Position numbers and translations under genes: made by a program. A DNA stretch of 64,000 nt, from positions 3,100,001 through 3,164,000 of the forward strand of contig NZ_DAJPEN010000001.1 in assembly GCF_025993685.1 (NCBI RefSeq), given 5' to 3'. Of this stretch, positions 8,816 through 17,340 are shown piece by piece (within the stretch, counting starts at the first letter, position 1; each line of letters opens with the position of its first letter). The stretch is from Bacteroides mediterraneensis. Lineage in GTDB: Bacteria > Bacteroidota > Bacteroidia > Bacteroidales > Bacteroidaceae. The notes beneath the pieces are model-generated. The model saw only the letters and a list, made by a program, of their open reading frames with translations, did no database searches and was not told the origin of the DNA.

Positions 8816-8862
8816 AAAAAAACAGCCTTGGCAAGTACAAATCCCGCCAAGGCTGTTTTTTT
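8816..8862 (-). terminator. Strong terminator after the glucokinase gene
   Basis: AAAAAAACAGCCTTGGC (8816-8832) and GCCAAGGCTGTTTTTTT (8846-8862) are perfect 17-nt arms. On the minus strand a GC stem is followed by seven T, 18 nt after the glk stop. The symmetry would also allow termination in the other direction. Confidence 0.9.
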
Positions 8863-8879
8863 CAGTTTATAATCACGGA

Positions 8880-9854
8880 TTAATTATCCTTCACTTCCCA
8901 TCCCAATGCACTGGCTCCTAATACAGCAGCATCTGCATCTTTCAATTGAGAAAGCAGCAATTTAGTCTTTCCTGCATAAATCTTCAATACATTTTCATCA
9001 ATCGCCTTCTGAATCGGTTTCATGATGTAATCGCCCGACTTAGCCAAGCCCCCGAACAGGATAATGGCTTCCGGACTGGAGAAAGCAATAAAGTTGGCCA
9101 ATGCCTCTCCCAGGATACGTCCTGTATATTCAAAGATATCCTGTGCCAATTTGTCGCCTTTCACTGCGGCATCATATACATCCTTCGACTGGATTTCATC
9201 CGCAGGCACATTACGCAACAAACTCGGCTCCGTACGCTGTACCAGGAATTCACGGGCTGTGCGAGCCACTCCGGTAGCCGAACAATAGGTTTCCAGACAA
9301 CCTTTACGTCCGCAACCGCAAGGACGACCGTTACGGTCCACAATTACATGACCCAATTCACCGGCAAAGCCATCATGGCCATAAACCAGCTGTCCGTTGA
9401 CTACGATACCGCTTCCTACGCCGGTACCCAAGGTAATCATGATAAAATCTTTCATACCACGAGCTGCACCATACGTCATTTCCCCGATAGCAGCCGCATT
9501 GGCATCGTTTGTCAACGCAGTGGGGATACCCAGCTGTTCCTCAAACATGGAAGCCAACGGAATAATGCCTTTCCACGGCAGGTTCGGAGCAAACTCAATG
9601 GTCCCGCTGTAATAGTTACCATTCGGCGCACCGACTCCCATACCTTTTATCTTTTCAGCTCCACCAAACTGAGAAAGCAACGGAAGGAGCTTTTTACATA
9701 CTGCATCGACGTAATCTTCGATATTTTCATATTGCTGAGTTTTGACAGAATCAGAAGCCAGCACGTTACCACGCGAGTCAACTACACCAAAGACGGTGTT
9801 TGTTCCGCCAATATCCATACCTACTACATAAGGTTTTTCCATGTTTATTGCCAT
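8880..9854 (-). CDS. ROK-family glucokinase
   Basis: At 324 residues this is the usual length for ROK sugar kinases. The N-terminal phosphate-binding motif VGMDIGGTNT (about 12-21), the second motif 'TLGTGVGSGIVVNG', the ROK zinc site CGCGRKGCLETYCS (about residues 180-193) and the substrate-contact E.GH of 'GELGHVIVD' are all seen. Glucokinase feeds glucose into glycolysis in organisms that import it without a PTS; the exact hexose cannot be read from sequence. ATG 9854 (MAINMEK) and ATG 9842 (MEKPYVV) are both possible starts. It is a single-gene unit between its own promoter and a strong terminator. Confidence 0.9.
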   Translation of the reverse strand: MAINMEKPYVVGMDIGGTNTVFGVVDSRGNVLASDSVKTQQYENIEDYVDAVCKKLLPLLSQFGGAEKIKGMGVGAPNGNYYSGTIEFAPNLPWKGIIPLASMFEEQLGIPTALTNDANAAAIGEMTYGAARGMKDFIMITLGTGVGSGIVVNGQLVYGHDGFAGELGHVIVDRNGRPCGCGRKGCLETYCSATGVARTAREFLVQRTEPSLLRNVPADEIQSKDVYDAAVKGDKLAQDIFEYTGRILGEALANFIAFSSPEAIILFGGLAKSGDYIMKPIQKAIDENVLKIYAGKTKLLLSQLKDADAAVLGASALGWEVKDN

Positions 9855-9888
9855 GACATATCTCTATTTAGGGTTAATTATTTACGGA

Positions 9889-9896
9889 CAAAAGTA
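9889..9896 (-). promoter_or_regulatory. Promoter -7 box of the glucokinase gene (TACTTTTG)
   Basis: Minus-strand TACTTTTG lies 34 nt before the ATG at 9854 and is divergent from the export operon promoter at 9959. Confidence 0.65.
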
Positions 9897-9958
9897 AATA
9901 ATCAGTAAAAACAGAACAAATTTTTCACCCACTATTTTTAGAAACGTATCACTTTTTC

Positions 9959-9966
9959 TACTTTTG
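9959..9966 (+). promoter_or_regulatory. Promoter -7 box of the MacAB-like export operon (TACTTTTG)
   Basis: TACTTTTG lies 35 nt before the ATG at 10002, with TTTT rather than TTTG at the -33 position. Confidence 0.6.
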
Positions 9967-10001
9967 TGAAGTACGATTAAAAATCAATTAACACAAACCA
10001 A

Positions 10002-10721
10002 ATGATACTTTTAAAAAACATTCACAAAACCTACTACAACGGCACTCCCCTTCATGTACTCAAAGGTATCGACCTGCACATTGAAAAAGGAGAATTTGTC
10101 TCCATCATGGGTGCCTCCGGTTCCGGAAAATCTACCTTGCTGAACATTCTCGGGATATTGGACAACTACGATTCCGGAGAATATTATCTGAACAATGTCC
10201 TTATCCGAAATTTGAGTGAAACCAAAGCAGCCGAATACCGCAACCGGATGATCGGCTTCATCTTCCAGTCATTCAACCTCATTTCGTTCAAAAACGCCAT
10301 GGAGAATGTGGCGCTTCCTCTTTTCTACCAAGGCGTCAGCCGGAAGAAACGAAATCTGCTGGCCATGGAATACTTGGACAAACTGGGACTGAAAGAATGG
10401 GCGCATCACCTTCCCAATGAACTGTCGGGCGGACAAAAGCAGCGTGTAGCCATCGCAAGGGCACTGATATCGAAACCGGAAATCATCCTGGCTGACGAAC
10501 CGACCGGAGCACTCGACAGCAAGACTTCGGTGGAAGTGATGAACATCCTGAAAGAACTGCACGACCAGGAAGGACTGACCATTGTTGTGGTTACCCACGA
10601 AAGTGGAGTGGCCAATCAGACCAATAAAATCATCCATATCAAAGACGGACTGATAGAACGCATAGAAGACAATATCGACCACCATGCTTCTCCGTTCGGA
10701 CAAAACGGATTCATGAAATAA
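10002..10721 (+). CDS. ABC transporter ATPase, MacB/LolD-type
   Basis: This 239-residue ATPase drives the export or lipoprotein-release type transporter encoded by the next two genes. Walker A is GASGSGKST (about 36-44), the Q-loop is 'IGFIFQSFNLI', the signature is LSGGQKQR (about 144-151) and Walker B is IILADEPTGALD. The H-loop is in 'VVVTHES'. The 'YNGTPLHVLKGIDL' beginning and the ADEPTGALDS form are typical of the MacB/LolD/FtsE branch. It is the first gene of a five-gene operon (ATPase, two permeases, HlyD protein, TolC protein) and the stop is 9 nt from the next start. Confidence 0.95.
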   Translation: MILLKNIHKTYYNGTPLHVLKGIDLHIEKGEFVSIMGASGSGKSTLLNILGILDNYDSGEYYLNNVLIRNLSETKAAEYRNRMIGFIFQSFNLISFKNAMENVALPLFYQGVSRKKRNLLAMEYLDKLGLKEWAHHLPNELSGGQKQRVAIARALISKPEIILADEPTGALDSKTSVEVMNILKELHDQEGLTIVVVTHESGVANQTNKIIHIKDGLIERIEDNIDHHASPFGQNGFMK

Positions 10722-10730
10722 CCTACCGCT

Positions 10731-11981
10731 ATGACAGAACTGATACAAGAAATCTACGGAACCATCATGCGCAACAAACTGCGCACTCTGTTGACCGGCT
10801 TTTCCGTGGCATGGGGCATTTTTATGCTGATTGTACTCCTGGGAGCGGGCAACGGCCTCATCCATGCATTTGAGAACCAGTCGGAAGGGATGATCATGAA
10901 CTCCATGAAAATTTATCCGGGAATGACTTCACAACCTTATAAAGGAATGAAAGAAGGTCGCAGCATTTACCTGAAAGAAAGCGACCGGCAACTCACCTCC
11001 TCTTCCTTTCCCGACTATATCATCCAGACGGGTGCCACGGTGAGCAAAAGCGATGTGACCTTGACTTACGGGAAAGAGGCCCTTAGCATTGAGCTGGATG
11101 GCGTGTTTCCCAACTATCCTTCACTGGAGGCCATCAAGATAAAAGAAGGACGCTTTGTCAACGAACGTGATATGAAAGAACAGCGAAAGATTATTGTCCT
11201 TCACGAAAAGACGGTCAAAAATCTTTTCCCTCATACTTCTCCCATCGGAAAATATCTCAACGCACAAGGGGTCTCCTATCAGGTGGTGGGAATCTATACC
11301 GACCAAAACAGTTTCTCACCTTCCGCCCTGGTACCTTTTACCACCCTGCAAACCATCTATCAGAAAGGAGACAGTATTGATAACATCACTTTTACCACTA
11401 AGGGACTGGCCAATGAAGCCTTGAACGAACAATTCGAAGCCGACTACCGCCGCACCTTAGGGCTGAAAAAACAATTCTCTCCTACCGACGACGGAGCCAT
11501 CTGGATTTGGAACCGTTTCACCCAGTACCTCCAGCAACAAAGCGCCACGAAGATTCTGCATACTGCCATCTGGGTGATTGGCATCTTTACTTTGCTGAGC
11601 GGCATCGTGGGAGTGAGCAACATCATGCTCATCACCGTCCGCGAACGGACCCACGAGTTCGGCATCCGCAAGGCACTGGGAGCCAAGCCGATGTCCATCC
11701 TCTGGCTGATTATCTCGGAAAGTGTGACCATCACGACTTTCTTCGGCTACATCGGTATGGTGGCGGGCATTGCCGTCACGGAATACATGAATCAGGTGGC
11801 TGGAAAACAGACCATGGATATGGGTGTCTTTTCCATGACCTTCTTCGAGAACCCCACGGTTGACCTTTCCATCGCCATCGAGGCCACCCTGACATTAGTT
11901 ATCGCCGGTACGCTGGCCGGACTTTTCCCGGCAAGGAAAGCAGCCAGAATCCGACCCATTGAAGCACTTAGAGCAGATTAA
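10731..11981 (+). CDS. ABC transporter permease, MacB/FtsX type (first of two)
   Basis: The 416 residues follow the MacB plan. There is one N-terminal membrane helix after an NKLRTLLTGFSVAWGIF-like start (about 15-45), a periplasmic domain (about 50-280) and three C-terminal helices (about 285-310, 335-360, 380-405). The FtsX signature regions 'GVSNIMLITVRERTHEFGIRKALGA' and the closing 'LAGLFPARKAARIRPIEALR' are plain. It is one half of a probable heterodimer with the next gene, whose start is 2 nt after this stop. Such machines collect substrates from the periplasm and drive them through a TolC channel. Confidence 0.93.
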   Translation: MTELIQEIYGTIMRNKLRTLLTGFSVAWGIFMLIVLLGAGNGLIHAFENQSEGMIMNSMKIYPGMTSQPYKGMKEGRSIYLKESDRQLTSSSFPDYIIQTGATVSKSDVTLTYGKEALSIELDGVFPNYPSLEAIKIKEGRFVNERDMKEQRKIIVLHEKTVKNLFPHTSPIGKYLNAQGVSYQVVGIYTDQNSFSPSALVPFTTLQTIYQKGDSIDNITFTTKGLANEALNEQFEADYRRTLGLKKQFSPTDDGAIWIWNRFTQYLQQQSATKILHTAIWVIGIFTLLSGIVGVSNIMLITVRERTHEFGIRKALGAKPMSILWLIISESVTITTFFGYIGMVAGIAVTEYMNQVAGKQTMDMGVFSMTFFENPTVDLSIAIEATLTLVIAGTLAGLFPARKAARIRPIEALRAD

Positions 11982-11983
11982 TC

Positions 11984-13228
11984 ATGAGACGATTTGATTT
12001 AGATACATGGGAAGAAATTCTTCTCACCATCACCCGCAACAAAACCAGAAGTTTCCTGACGGCCTTCGGTATCTTCTGGGGGGTATTCATGCTGATTGCC
12101 CTGATGGGAGGGGCCAAAGGCCTTCAACAGCTGCTGTCACGCCAATTTGAAGGTTTTGCCACCAACTCCGGTTTTCTGGGTGCCAACAAAACCAGCAAGG
12201 CCTATAAAGGATTCCAGCAGGGAAGATACTGGGATTTGGAAAACAAAGATGTGGAACGGGTCCGGAAACAAGTCAACGAGCTGGAAACCGTGACTGCCAC
12301 CCTGGCCAAATGGGGCATCAATGCCATTTACAATGAGAATAAAATCTCAGGAACCCTGAAAGGCCTGTATCCCGAATACCAGAAGATTGAAGAACCAAAC
12401 ATCGTGTTCGGACGTTTCATCAACGACATCGACATCCGCGACCAACGGAAAGTGTGTGTCATCGGGAAACGTATCTACGAGAGCCTGTTCCCGGGAGGAG
12501 AAGACCCCTGCGGAAAGTTTATCGAGGTAAACGGCATCTACTACCGGATTATCGGGGTCAGCATGGCCGTAGGAAACATTTCCATACAAGGACAGTCGGA
12601 AACCTCGGTCATCATCCCGTTCACCACCATGCAGCAGAACTACAACTTCGGCCAGAAAGTACAGCTGCTCTGTTATACGGCCCGTAAAGGCTATTCCATT
12701 GGAGAGGTAGAGAAGAAAGTGGAACAGGTGATTAAAAATGCCCATCTGATTCACCCCGACGACGGACAGGCCGTGATTCTGGTCAATGCAGAAGCCATGT
12801 TCAGCATGGTAGACAACTTGTTTTCAGGTATCAAAATCCTAGGCTGGATGGTCGGCCTCGGCACATTGCTGGCCGGTGCCATCGGAGTGAGCAACATCAT
12901 GATGGTCACCGTCAAGGAACGGACCACCGAAATCGGTATCCGACGCGCCATCGGTGCCCGTCCCAACGATATCCTGTCACAGATTCTGTCGGAAAGCATG
13001 GTATTGACCATTCTGGCAGGCATGGCCGGCATTACCTTTGCCGTCTTCCTCCTGAACCTGACAGAAATGGGCACTTCCACCCCTACTGCACCCACCGAGT
13101 TCCAAATCAGTTTCTGGGAAGCCATCGGTGCCTGCGCCCTCTTGCTCGTATTAGGGCTGCTGGCCGGACTGGCTCCTGCCTACCGGGCCATGAGCATCAA
13201 ACCCATTGAAGCCATACGCGACGAATAA
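11984..13228 (+). CDS. ABC transporter permease, MacB/FtsX type (second of two)
   Basis: The 414-residue protein is parallel in plan to the preceding permease: one N-terminal helix (NKTRSFLTAFGIFWGVFMLIAL), a periplasmic domain and three C-terminal helices. It has 'GVSNIMMVTVKERTTEIGIRRAIGA' and the terminal 'LAGLAPAYRAMSIKPIEAIRDE'. The two permeases resemble each other over their whole length, which points to an old tandem duplication. Classical MacB is a homodimer with a fused ATPase; here ATPase and two different permeases are separate genes, a common Bacteroidetes arrangement. Confidence 0.93.
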   Translation: MRRFDLDTWEEILLTITRNKTRSFLTAFGIFWGVFMLIALMGGAKGLQQLLSRQFEGFATNSGFLGANKTSKAYKGFQQGRYWDLENKDVERVRKQVNELETVTATLAKWGINAIYNENKISGTLKGLYPEYQKIEEPNIVFGRFINDIDIRDQRKVCVIGKRIYESLFPGGEDPCGKFIEVNGIYYRIIGVSMAVGNISIQGQSETSVIIPFTTMQQNYNFGQKVQLLCYTARKGYSIGEVEKKVEQVIKNAHLIHPDDGQAVILVNAEAMFSMVDNLFSGIKILGWMVGLGTLLAGAIGVSNIMMVTVKERTTEIGIRRAIGARPNDILSQILSESMVLTILAGMAGITFAVFLLNLTEMGTSTPTAPTEFQISFWEAIGACALLLVLGLLAGLAPAYRAMSIKPIEAIRDE

Positions 13229-13266
13229 ATAAAGCCACAAAACAAACAAAAAAACCAAAGTTCATT

Positions 13267-14364
13267 ATGAAAAAGTACATCAAAATCATCTCACTGGTGC
13301 TGATCGCACTGATTTTTATCGGGACCTTCGTGTTCCTGTATCAGAAATCGCAGCCGAAAGACACGGCTTACGAAATCCTCCATTCACAGACCACGGATTT
13401 GGTGCAAACCACCGTAGCCACTGGAAAGATTGAACCGCGCGACGAAGTACAAATCAAGCCGCAAATTTCCGGCATCATTTCGGAAGTGTACAAGGAAGCC
13501 GGCGAAACGGTGAAGAAAGGCGAAATCATCGCCAAGGTCAAAGTCATCCCCGAACTGGGTTCGCTCAATTCGGCTGAAAGCCGTGTCCGTCTGGCCGAAA
13601 TCAACGGACGACAGGCAGAAACGGATTTGGAACGCATGGAAAAACTCTATAAGAGCAAGCTGGTGAGCAGCGAAGAATACGAAAAGACGCTGCTGGCCGC
13701 CAAACAAGCCCGCGAAGAATTGCAGGCAGCCAAAGACAACCTGCAAATCGTAAAAGAAGGAATCACCAAGAGCAGTGCCTCCTTCAGCAGCACCCTGATC
13801 CGTTCCACCATCGACGGACTGATTCTGGATGTGCCCATCAAAGTGGGTAACTCCGTCATCATGAGTAACACGTTCAACGACGGTACCACCATCGCTACTG
13901 TAGCCGATATGAGCGACCTCATCTTCCGCGGCAATGTGGACGAAACGGAAGTGGGACGTATCCGCGAAGGCATCCCTGTCAAAATCACGCTGGGAGCCTT
14001 GCAGAACATGAAATTCGATGCCGTACTGGAATACATTTCTCCGAAAAGCGTGGAAAACAACGGAGCCAACCAGTTTGAAATCAAGGCGGCCATCACCGTG
14101 CCCGACAGCGTGACCATCCGCTCCGGCTACAGCGCCAATGCGGAAATCGAACTCCAACGGGCCAACCACGCACTGACCGTACCGGAAAGTGCCATTGAGT
14201 TCAGTGGGGATTCTACCTTTGTCTATGTACTGACCGACAGTGTACCCACACAGAAATTTATCCGCCGCCAGGTACAGACCGGCATCAGTGACGGAGTAAA
14301 TATCGAGATTAAGAGCGGGCTGAAACCCGATGAAGCTATCCGAGGACTCAAAAAAGAAATGTAA
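13267..14364 (+). CDS. HlyD/MacA-type membrane fusion protein
   Basis: This periplasmic adaptor of 365 residues links the inner-membrane permeases to the TolC-type outer-membrane protein. It has an N-terminal anchor (about residues 5-25) and a biotinyl-lipoyl-like hairpin ('GKIEPRDEVQIKPQISGIIS', 'EAGETVKKGEIIAKV'). A coiled coil (about 95-175, AE..GRQAETDLERMEKLYKSKLVS) is followed by the second lipoyl half ('STIDGLILDVPIKVGNSV') and beta-barrel and membrane-proximal domains. It is 38 nt after the second permease and 3 nt before the TolC gene. Confidence 0.93.
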   Translation: MKKYIKIISLVLIALIFIGTFVFLYQKSQPKDTAYEILHSQTTDLVQTTVATGKIEPRDEVQIKPQISGIISEVYKEAGETVKKGEIIAKVKVIPELGSLNSAESRVRLAEINGRQAETDLERMEKLYKSKLVSSEEYEKTLLAAKQAREELQAAKDNLQIVKEGITKSSASFSSTLIRSTIDGLILDVPIKVGNSVIMSNTFNDGTTIATVADMSDLIFRGNVDETEVGRIREGIPVKITLGALQNMKFDAVLEYISPKSVENNGANQFEIKAAITVPDSVTIRSGYSANAEIELQRANHALTVPESAIEFSGDSTFVYVLTDSVPTQKFIRRQVQTGISDGVNIEIKSGLKPDEAIRGLKKEM

Positions 14365-14367
14365 GCC

Positions 14368-15717
14368 ATGAGAATCAACTTGAAACAACTGGCCGTACTG
14401 AGTTTCGGCCTCCTGGCCACAGGTGCCAGCCAAGCAGAGGAAGCATGGGATTTGACCCGCTGCATCGAGTATGCCATCGCCCACAACCTGACCGTCAAAC
14501 AGCAGGAGGCTGCCCGCGACAAAAGCGAAGTGGAACTGAACACCGCCAAATGGAGCCGTCTGCCCGACCTGAACGGTAGTGCGTCCCACTCGTTCAACTT
14601 CGGACGAAGCCTCCAGGCCAACAACACCTACCAGAGTATCAACACCCAGAACACGGGCTTCAACCTGAGCACCAGTGTACCCTTGTTCACCGGCATGCAG
14701 ATTCCGAATAACATTGCCCTTTCCAAACTGAACCTCCAAGCAGCCACGGAAGACTTGAACAAGGCCAAAGAGGATATCAGCATCCAGGTGACCTCGGCCT
14801 ACCTGCAAGTGCTCTTCAACGAGGAACTGGTGAAAATAGCCCGACAGCAAGTGGAACTGAGCCAGGAAATGCTGACCCAGAAAGAAGCCTATTTCCAAAA
14901 CGGGAAAGCCTCTGAATCGGAATTGTACGAGGCCAAGTCGCGCGTGGCACAAGACCAGCTTTCACTGGTACAGACCGAGAACGACTATCGCTTGTCCCTG
15001 CTCGACCTCAGCCAACTGCTGGAACTGCCTTCGCCGGATAATTTCCAGATTGTCAGTCCCGACATCCAGCCCGAACAACTGTTCGGCACGCTGACCTCTC
15101 CGACCGACATCTACAATCAGGCGCTACTCATCAAGCCTTCCATCAAGGCGGCACAGTATCGCTTGCAAGGCGCGGCCCGCAACATCCGCATCGCCCAAAG
15201 TGCCTATTATCCCCAACTCAGTTTCGGTGCCGGACTGGGTACCAGCTACTACAAGATGTCGGGCAGAGACAATGCCAGTTTCCATTCCCAGCTGAAGGAC
15301 AATTTCAGCCAATACGTGGGACTTTCGTTGAGCATCCCCATCTTCAACCGACTGAGTACCCGTAACCGGGTCCGCACGGCACGCCTGGAACAAACCACCC
15401 TGAACTGGCAACTGGAGGAAAGTAAAAAGGCACTCTACAAGGAGATACAGCAAGCCTATTACAATGCCGTCAATGCGGAAAGCAAATACCAGAGCAGTCA
15501 GGTAGCCGACGAAGCGGCAGAAGCCTCTTTCAAACTCATGAAAGAAAAATATGCCAACGGAAAAGCCAACGCCACGGAATACAATGAAGCCCGCACCAAC
15601 TGGATGAAAGCCGTGTCCGACTGTGTGCAGGCAAAATACGACTACCTGTTCCGAACCAAGATTCTGGATTTCTACCAAGGCATTCCACTTACATTGAAAG
15701 ACGCCGAATCACGCTAG
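14368..15717 (+). CDS. TolC-family outer-membrane channel
   Basis: The 449-residue protein has a signal peptide (about 1-23, ending SQAEE) and the two long helical repeats of the outer-membrane efflux family. The start 'LTRCIEYAIAHNLTVKQQE' and the segments 'DISIQVTSAYLQVLFNEELV', 'YPQLSFGAG' and 'LSIPIFNR' are characteristic. It completes a full tripartite exporter and is the last gene of the operon; the tandem palindrome array at 15764 lies in its 3' flank. Substrate unknown. Confidence 0.94.
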   Translation: MRINLKQLAVLSFGLLATGASQAEEAWDLTRCIEYAIAHNLTVKQQEAARDKSEVELNTAKWSRLPDLNGSASHSFNFGRSLQANNTYQSINTQNTGFNLSTSVPLFTGMQIPNNIALSKLNLQAATEDLNKAKEDISIQVTSAYLQVLFNEELVKIARQQVELSQEMLTQKEAYFQNGKASESELYEAKSRVAQDQLSLVQTENDYRLSLLDLSQLLELPSPDNFQIVSPDIQPEQLFGTLTSPTDIYNQALLIKPSIKAAQYRLQGAARNIRIAQSAYYPQLSFGAGLGTSYYKMSGRDNASFHSQLKDNFSQYVGLSLSIPIFNRLSTRNRVRTARLEQTTLNWQLEESKKALYKEIQQAYYNAVNAESKYQSSQVADEAAEASFKLMKEKYANGKANATEYNEARTNWMKAVSDCVQAKYDYLFRTKILDFYQGIPLTLKDAESR

Positions 15718-15763
15718 TTTACAGCGAATTATAAAACAAGAGCCAAATGCCTGAACGTTGCAG

Positions 15764-15851
15764 AAAAAACGCAAGTGCGTTTTACTTAAAACGCTTAGGC
15801 GTTTGGCTCAAAACGTACTTGCGTTTTAGTCTAAACGCACTTGCGTTTTTC
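15764..15851. repeat. Tandem palindromic array A: four 22-bp units (AAACGC...GCGTTT)
   Basis: Four units of exactly 22 bp start at 15764, 15786, 15808 and 15830. Each contains a palindrome of the form AAACGC-(4-6 nt)-GCGTTT; the core varies (AAGT, TTAG, TACTT, ACTT), while both arms are kept apart from small changes such as AAACGT in unit 3. The array fills the space between the export operon and the rsmF stop codon (TGA at 15850-15852 on the minus strand), overlapping it by 2 nt. It could act as a two-way terminator or as a protein-binding array. Confidence 0.85.
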
Positions 15852-17262
15852 AAACGAATAAATCGGGGCGAATTTCCGGCAAATATCCGCTCCGGATTCT
15901 CCATTCCTGGGGATACAGATTATTGGCTCGGTTGCCGATATTTTTAGCAAAACCCAATGCCTGTCCGCGATAAGCCAGCACCACATATCCTTTCGGTACC
16001 TCCGGTGAAAGTGTCACCGCCTCTTTCCGCAAATAAGCCACAGCCTGTTCATAAGTCAGTTCCGCTGTCGGAAAAGCCTCTTTCCGGAATGCCGTACTCA
16101 TGGCCAGTGTATGCGAAGGCTGCCAGTCCTTCCCCTTCCATTCTCCTAACGTGACACCGGCATGCAGCACCTTAAGCCGACTTTTCAGCAACTCATAAAG
16201 GGGTTTATGAGCCATGGGAAAAGCCACCGCTTCCATCTCTTCCACGCTGAACCCGTAACCTTCCGCTCCGTGTATCCACGCCTGCACCTCTCGCGACACC
16301 TGCAACACCGGTGTCTTTCCTCCTTTTCCTTTTTTGGGAGACTTGCCCGCCGGCTTCACCCGTGCACATTCCCGGTCTTCTTCCGACGTTTTCCGCAAGA
16401 CAGCCAGAAACAATCCTTCCCCCGTCGTCTTGTGCGGCAAGAAACGATAAACCGGAAATGTATGTTCGGTCAGATTTCCGGTAATATGCCATTCCGGCTT
16501 CACTTCAAGAGGCAGCACCTCTGCGCCAAGCTCCCGTGCAATCCAGGCCACATTGTCTTCATTCTCTTCCCGGTTGTACGTGCAAGTGCTGTACACCAGC
16601 AATCCTCCGGTCTTCAGACAAGGCCATATATCACGCAGAATCCGACGCTGCCGCTGCCAGCACGTATCCACGTTAGCGATACTCCATTCCTGTACTGCCA
16701 CTTCATCCTTGCGGAACATTCCTTCTCCCGAACAAGGTACATCGGTCAGCACCACATCGAAAAGAGGACCCAGTTCCGTAAAATCCGCCGGGTCGTTGTT
16801 CGTTACCATCACCTCCGGATTTCCCCATTTGACCAGATTCTCAGCCAGTACCTGCGAACGGTTGCGCATCACTTCATTGGCCACCAGCAGACTGCCTTCG
16901 GGCAACACCGACCGGGCCAGTGTGGATTTTCCTCCGGGAGCCGCACACAAATCGAGCATTACGGCCGGTTCCTGCACGTATTGCCGGAGTGCCTGGGCCA
17001 AAAACATGGACGATGCCTCCTGCACGTAATAACATCCGGCGTGAAACAACGGGTCGAACGTGAACGCCGGCCTGCCGGACAAGTAGTATCCTTCCGGACA
17101 CCAGGGCACTGGTGTGCTGTCCACAGGAACAAACATACATTTATCCTGATTGATACGGATGCTGACCGGAGTCTCCTTTTCCAAGGCTTCCTCCAACGCA
17201 GAAAAGTCGGCATCCCCCATCAGCCGACATGTGCGAGTGACAAAATCAGAGGGTAAATTCAT
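15850..17262 (-). CDS. rsmF: rRNA cytosine-C5 methyltransferase, RsmF-like
   Basis: This is an m5C methyltransferase of the NOL1/NOP2/Sun family. Start ATG 17262 (MNLPSDFV) gives 470 residues; ATG 17277 would add five. Visible are the SAM-binding 'LDLCAAPGGKST' (about 108-119), the release cysteine in DVPCSGEGMF and the nucleophile in STCTYNREENE. The C-terminal part (about 300-470, including 'EVPKGYVVLAYRGQALGFAKN') is the PUA-like domain found in RsmF, which modifies C1407 of 16S rRNA in E. coli. The length and domain order favour RsmF over RsmB. Divergent from thyA. Confidence 0.88.
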   Translation of the reverse strand: MNLPSDFVTRTCRLMGDADFSALEEALEKETPVSIRINQDKCMFVPVDSTPVPWCPEGYYLSGRPAFTFDPLFHAGCYYVQEASSMFLAQALRQYVQEPAVMLDLCAAPGGKSTLARSVLPEGSLLVANEVMRNRSQVLAENLVKWGNPEVMVTNNDPADFTELGPLFDVVLTDVPCSGEGMFRKDEVAVQEWSIANVDTCWQRQRRILRDIWPCLKTGGLLVYSTCTYNREENEDNVAWIARELGAEVLPLEVKPEWHITGNLTEHTFPVYRFLPHKTTGEGLFLAVLRKTSEEDRECARVKPAGKSPKKGKGGKTPVLQVSREVQAWIHGAEGYGFSVEEMEAVAFPMAHKPLYELLKSRLKVLHAGVTLGEWKGKDWQPSHTLAMSTAFRKEAFPTAELTYEQAVAYLRKEAVTLSPEVPKGYVVLAYRGQALGFAKNIGNRANNLYPQEWRIRSGYLPEIRPDLFV

Positions 17263-17291
17263 GATGAAGCTAAGCAATTATGTTACGCCAG

Positions 17292-17299
17292 CAAAAATA
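17292..17299 (-). promoter_or_regulatory. Promoter -7 box of rsmF (TATTTTTG)
   Basis: Minus-strand TATTTTTG lies 29 nt before the ATG at 17262 and only 12 nt from the divergent thyA box. Confidence 0.5.
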
Positions 17300-17311
17300 A
17301 AAAAAATTAGC

Positions 17312-17319
17312 TACCTTTG
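17312..17319 (+). promoter_or_regulatory. Promoter -7 box of thyA (TACCTTTG)
   Basis: TACCTTTG lies 21 nt before ATG 17341. The longer thyA frame would start inside this box, so the internal ATG is the start. Confidence 0.7.
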
Positions 17320-17340
17320 CAAAAACAAAAAAATCCAATC

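Noticed and set aside
8626..8850. A 74-codon minus-strand open frame in the glk-fabI gap
   Set aside because: It runs through the glk terminator and the fabI promoter region and shows no protein-like composition.
13384..14952. A 522-codon minus-strand open frame opposite the HlyD and TolC genes
   Set aside because: It is antisense to two well-supported genes with clear family motifs; its length follows from the GC-rich codon use of the sense strand.
15764..15851. CRISPR array
   Set aside because: The 22-bp units have no unique spacers between repeats and there are no cas genes in the window; the same holds for the arrays at 38359 and 57241.
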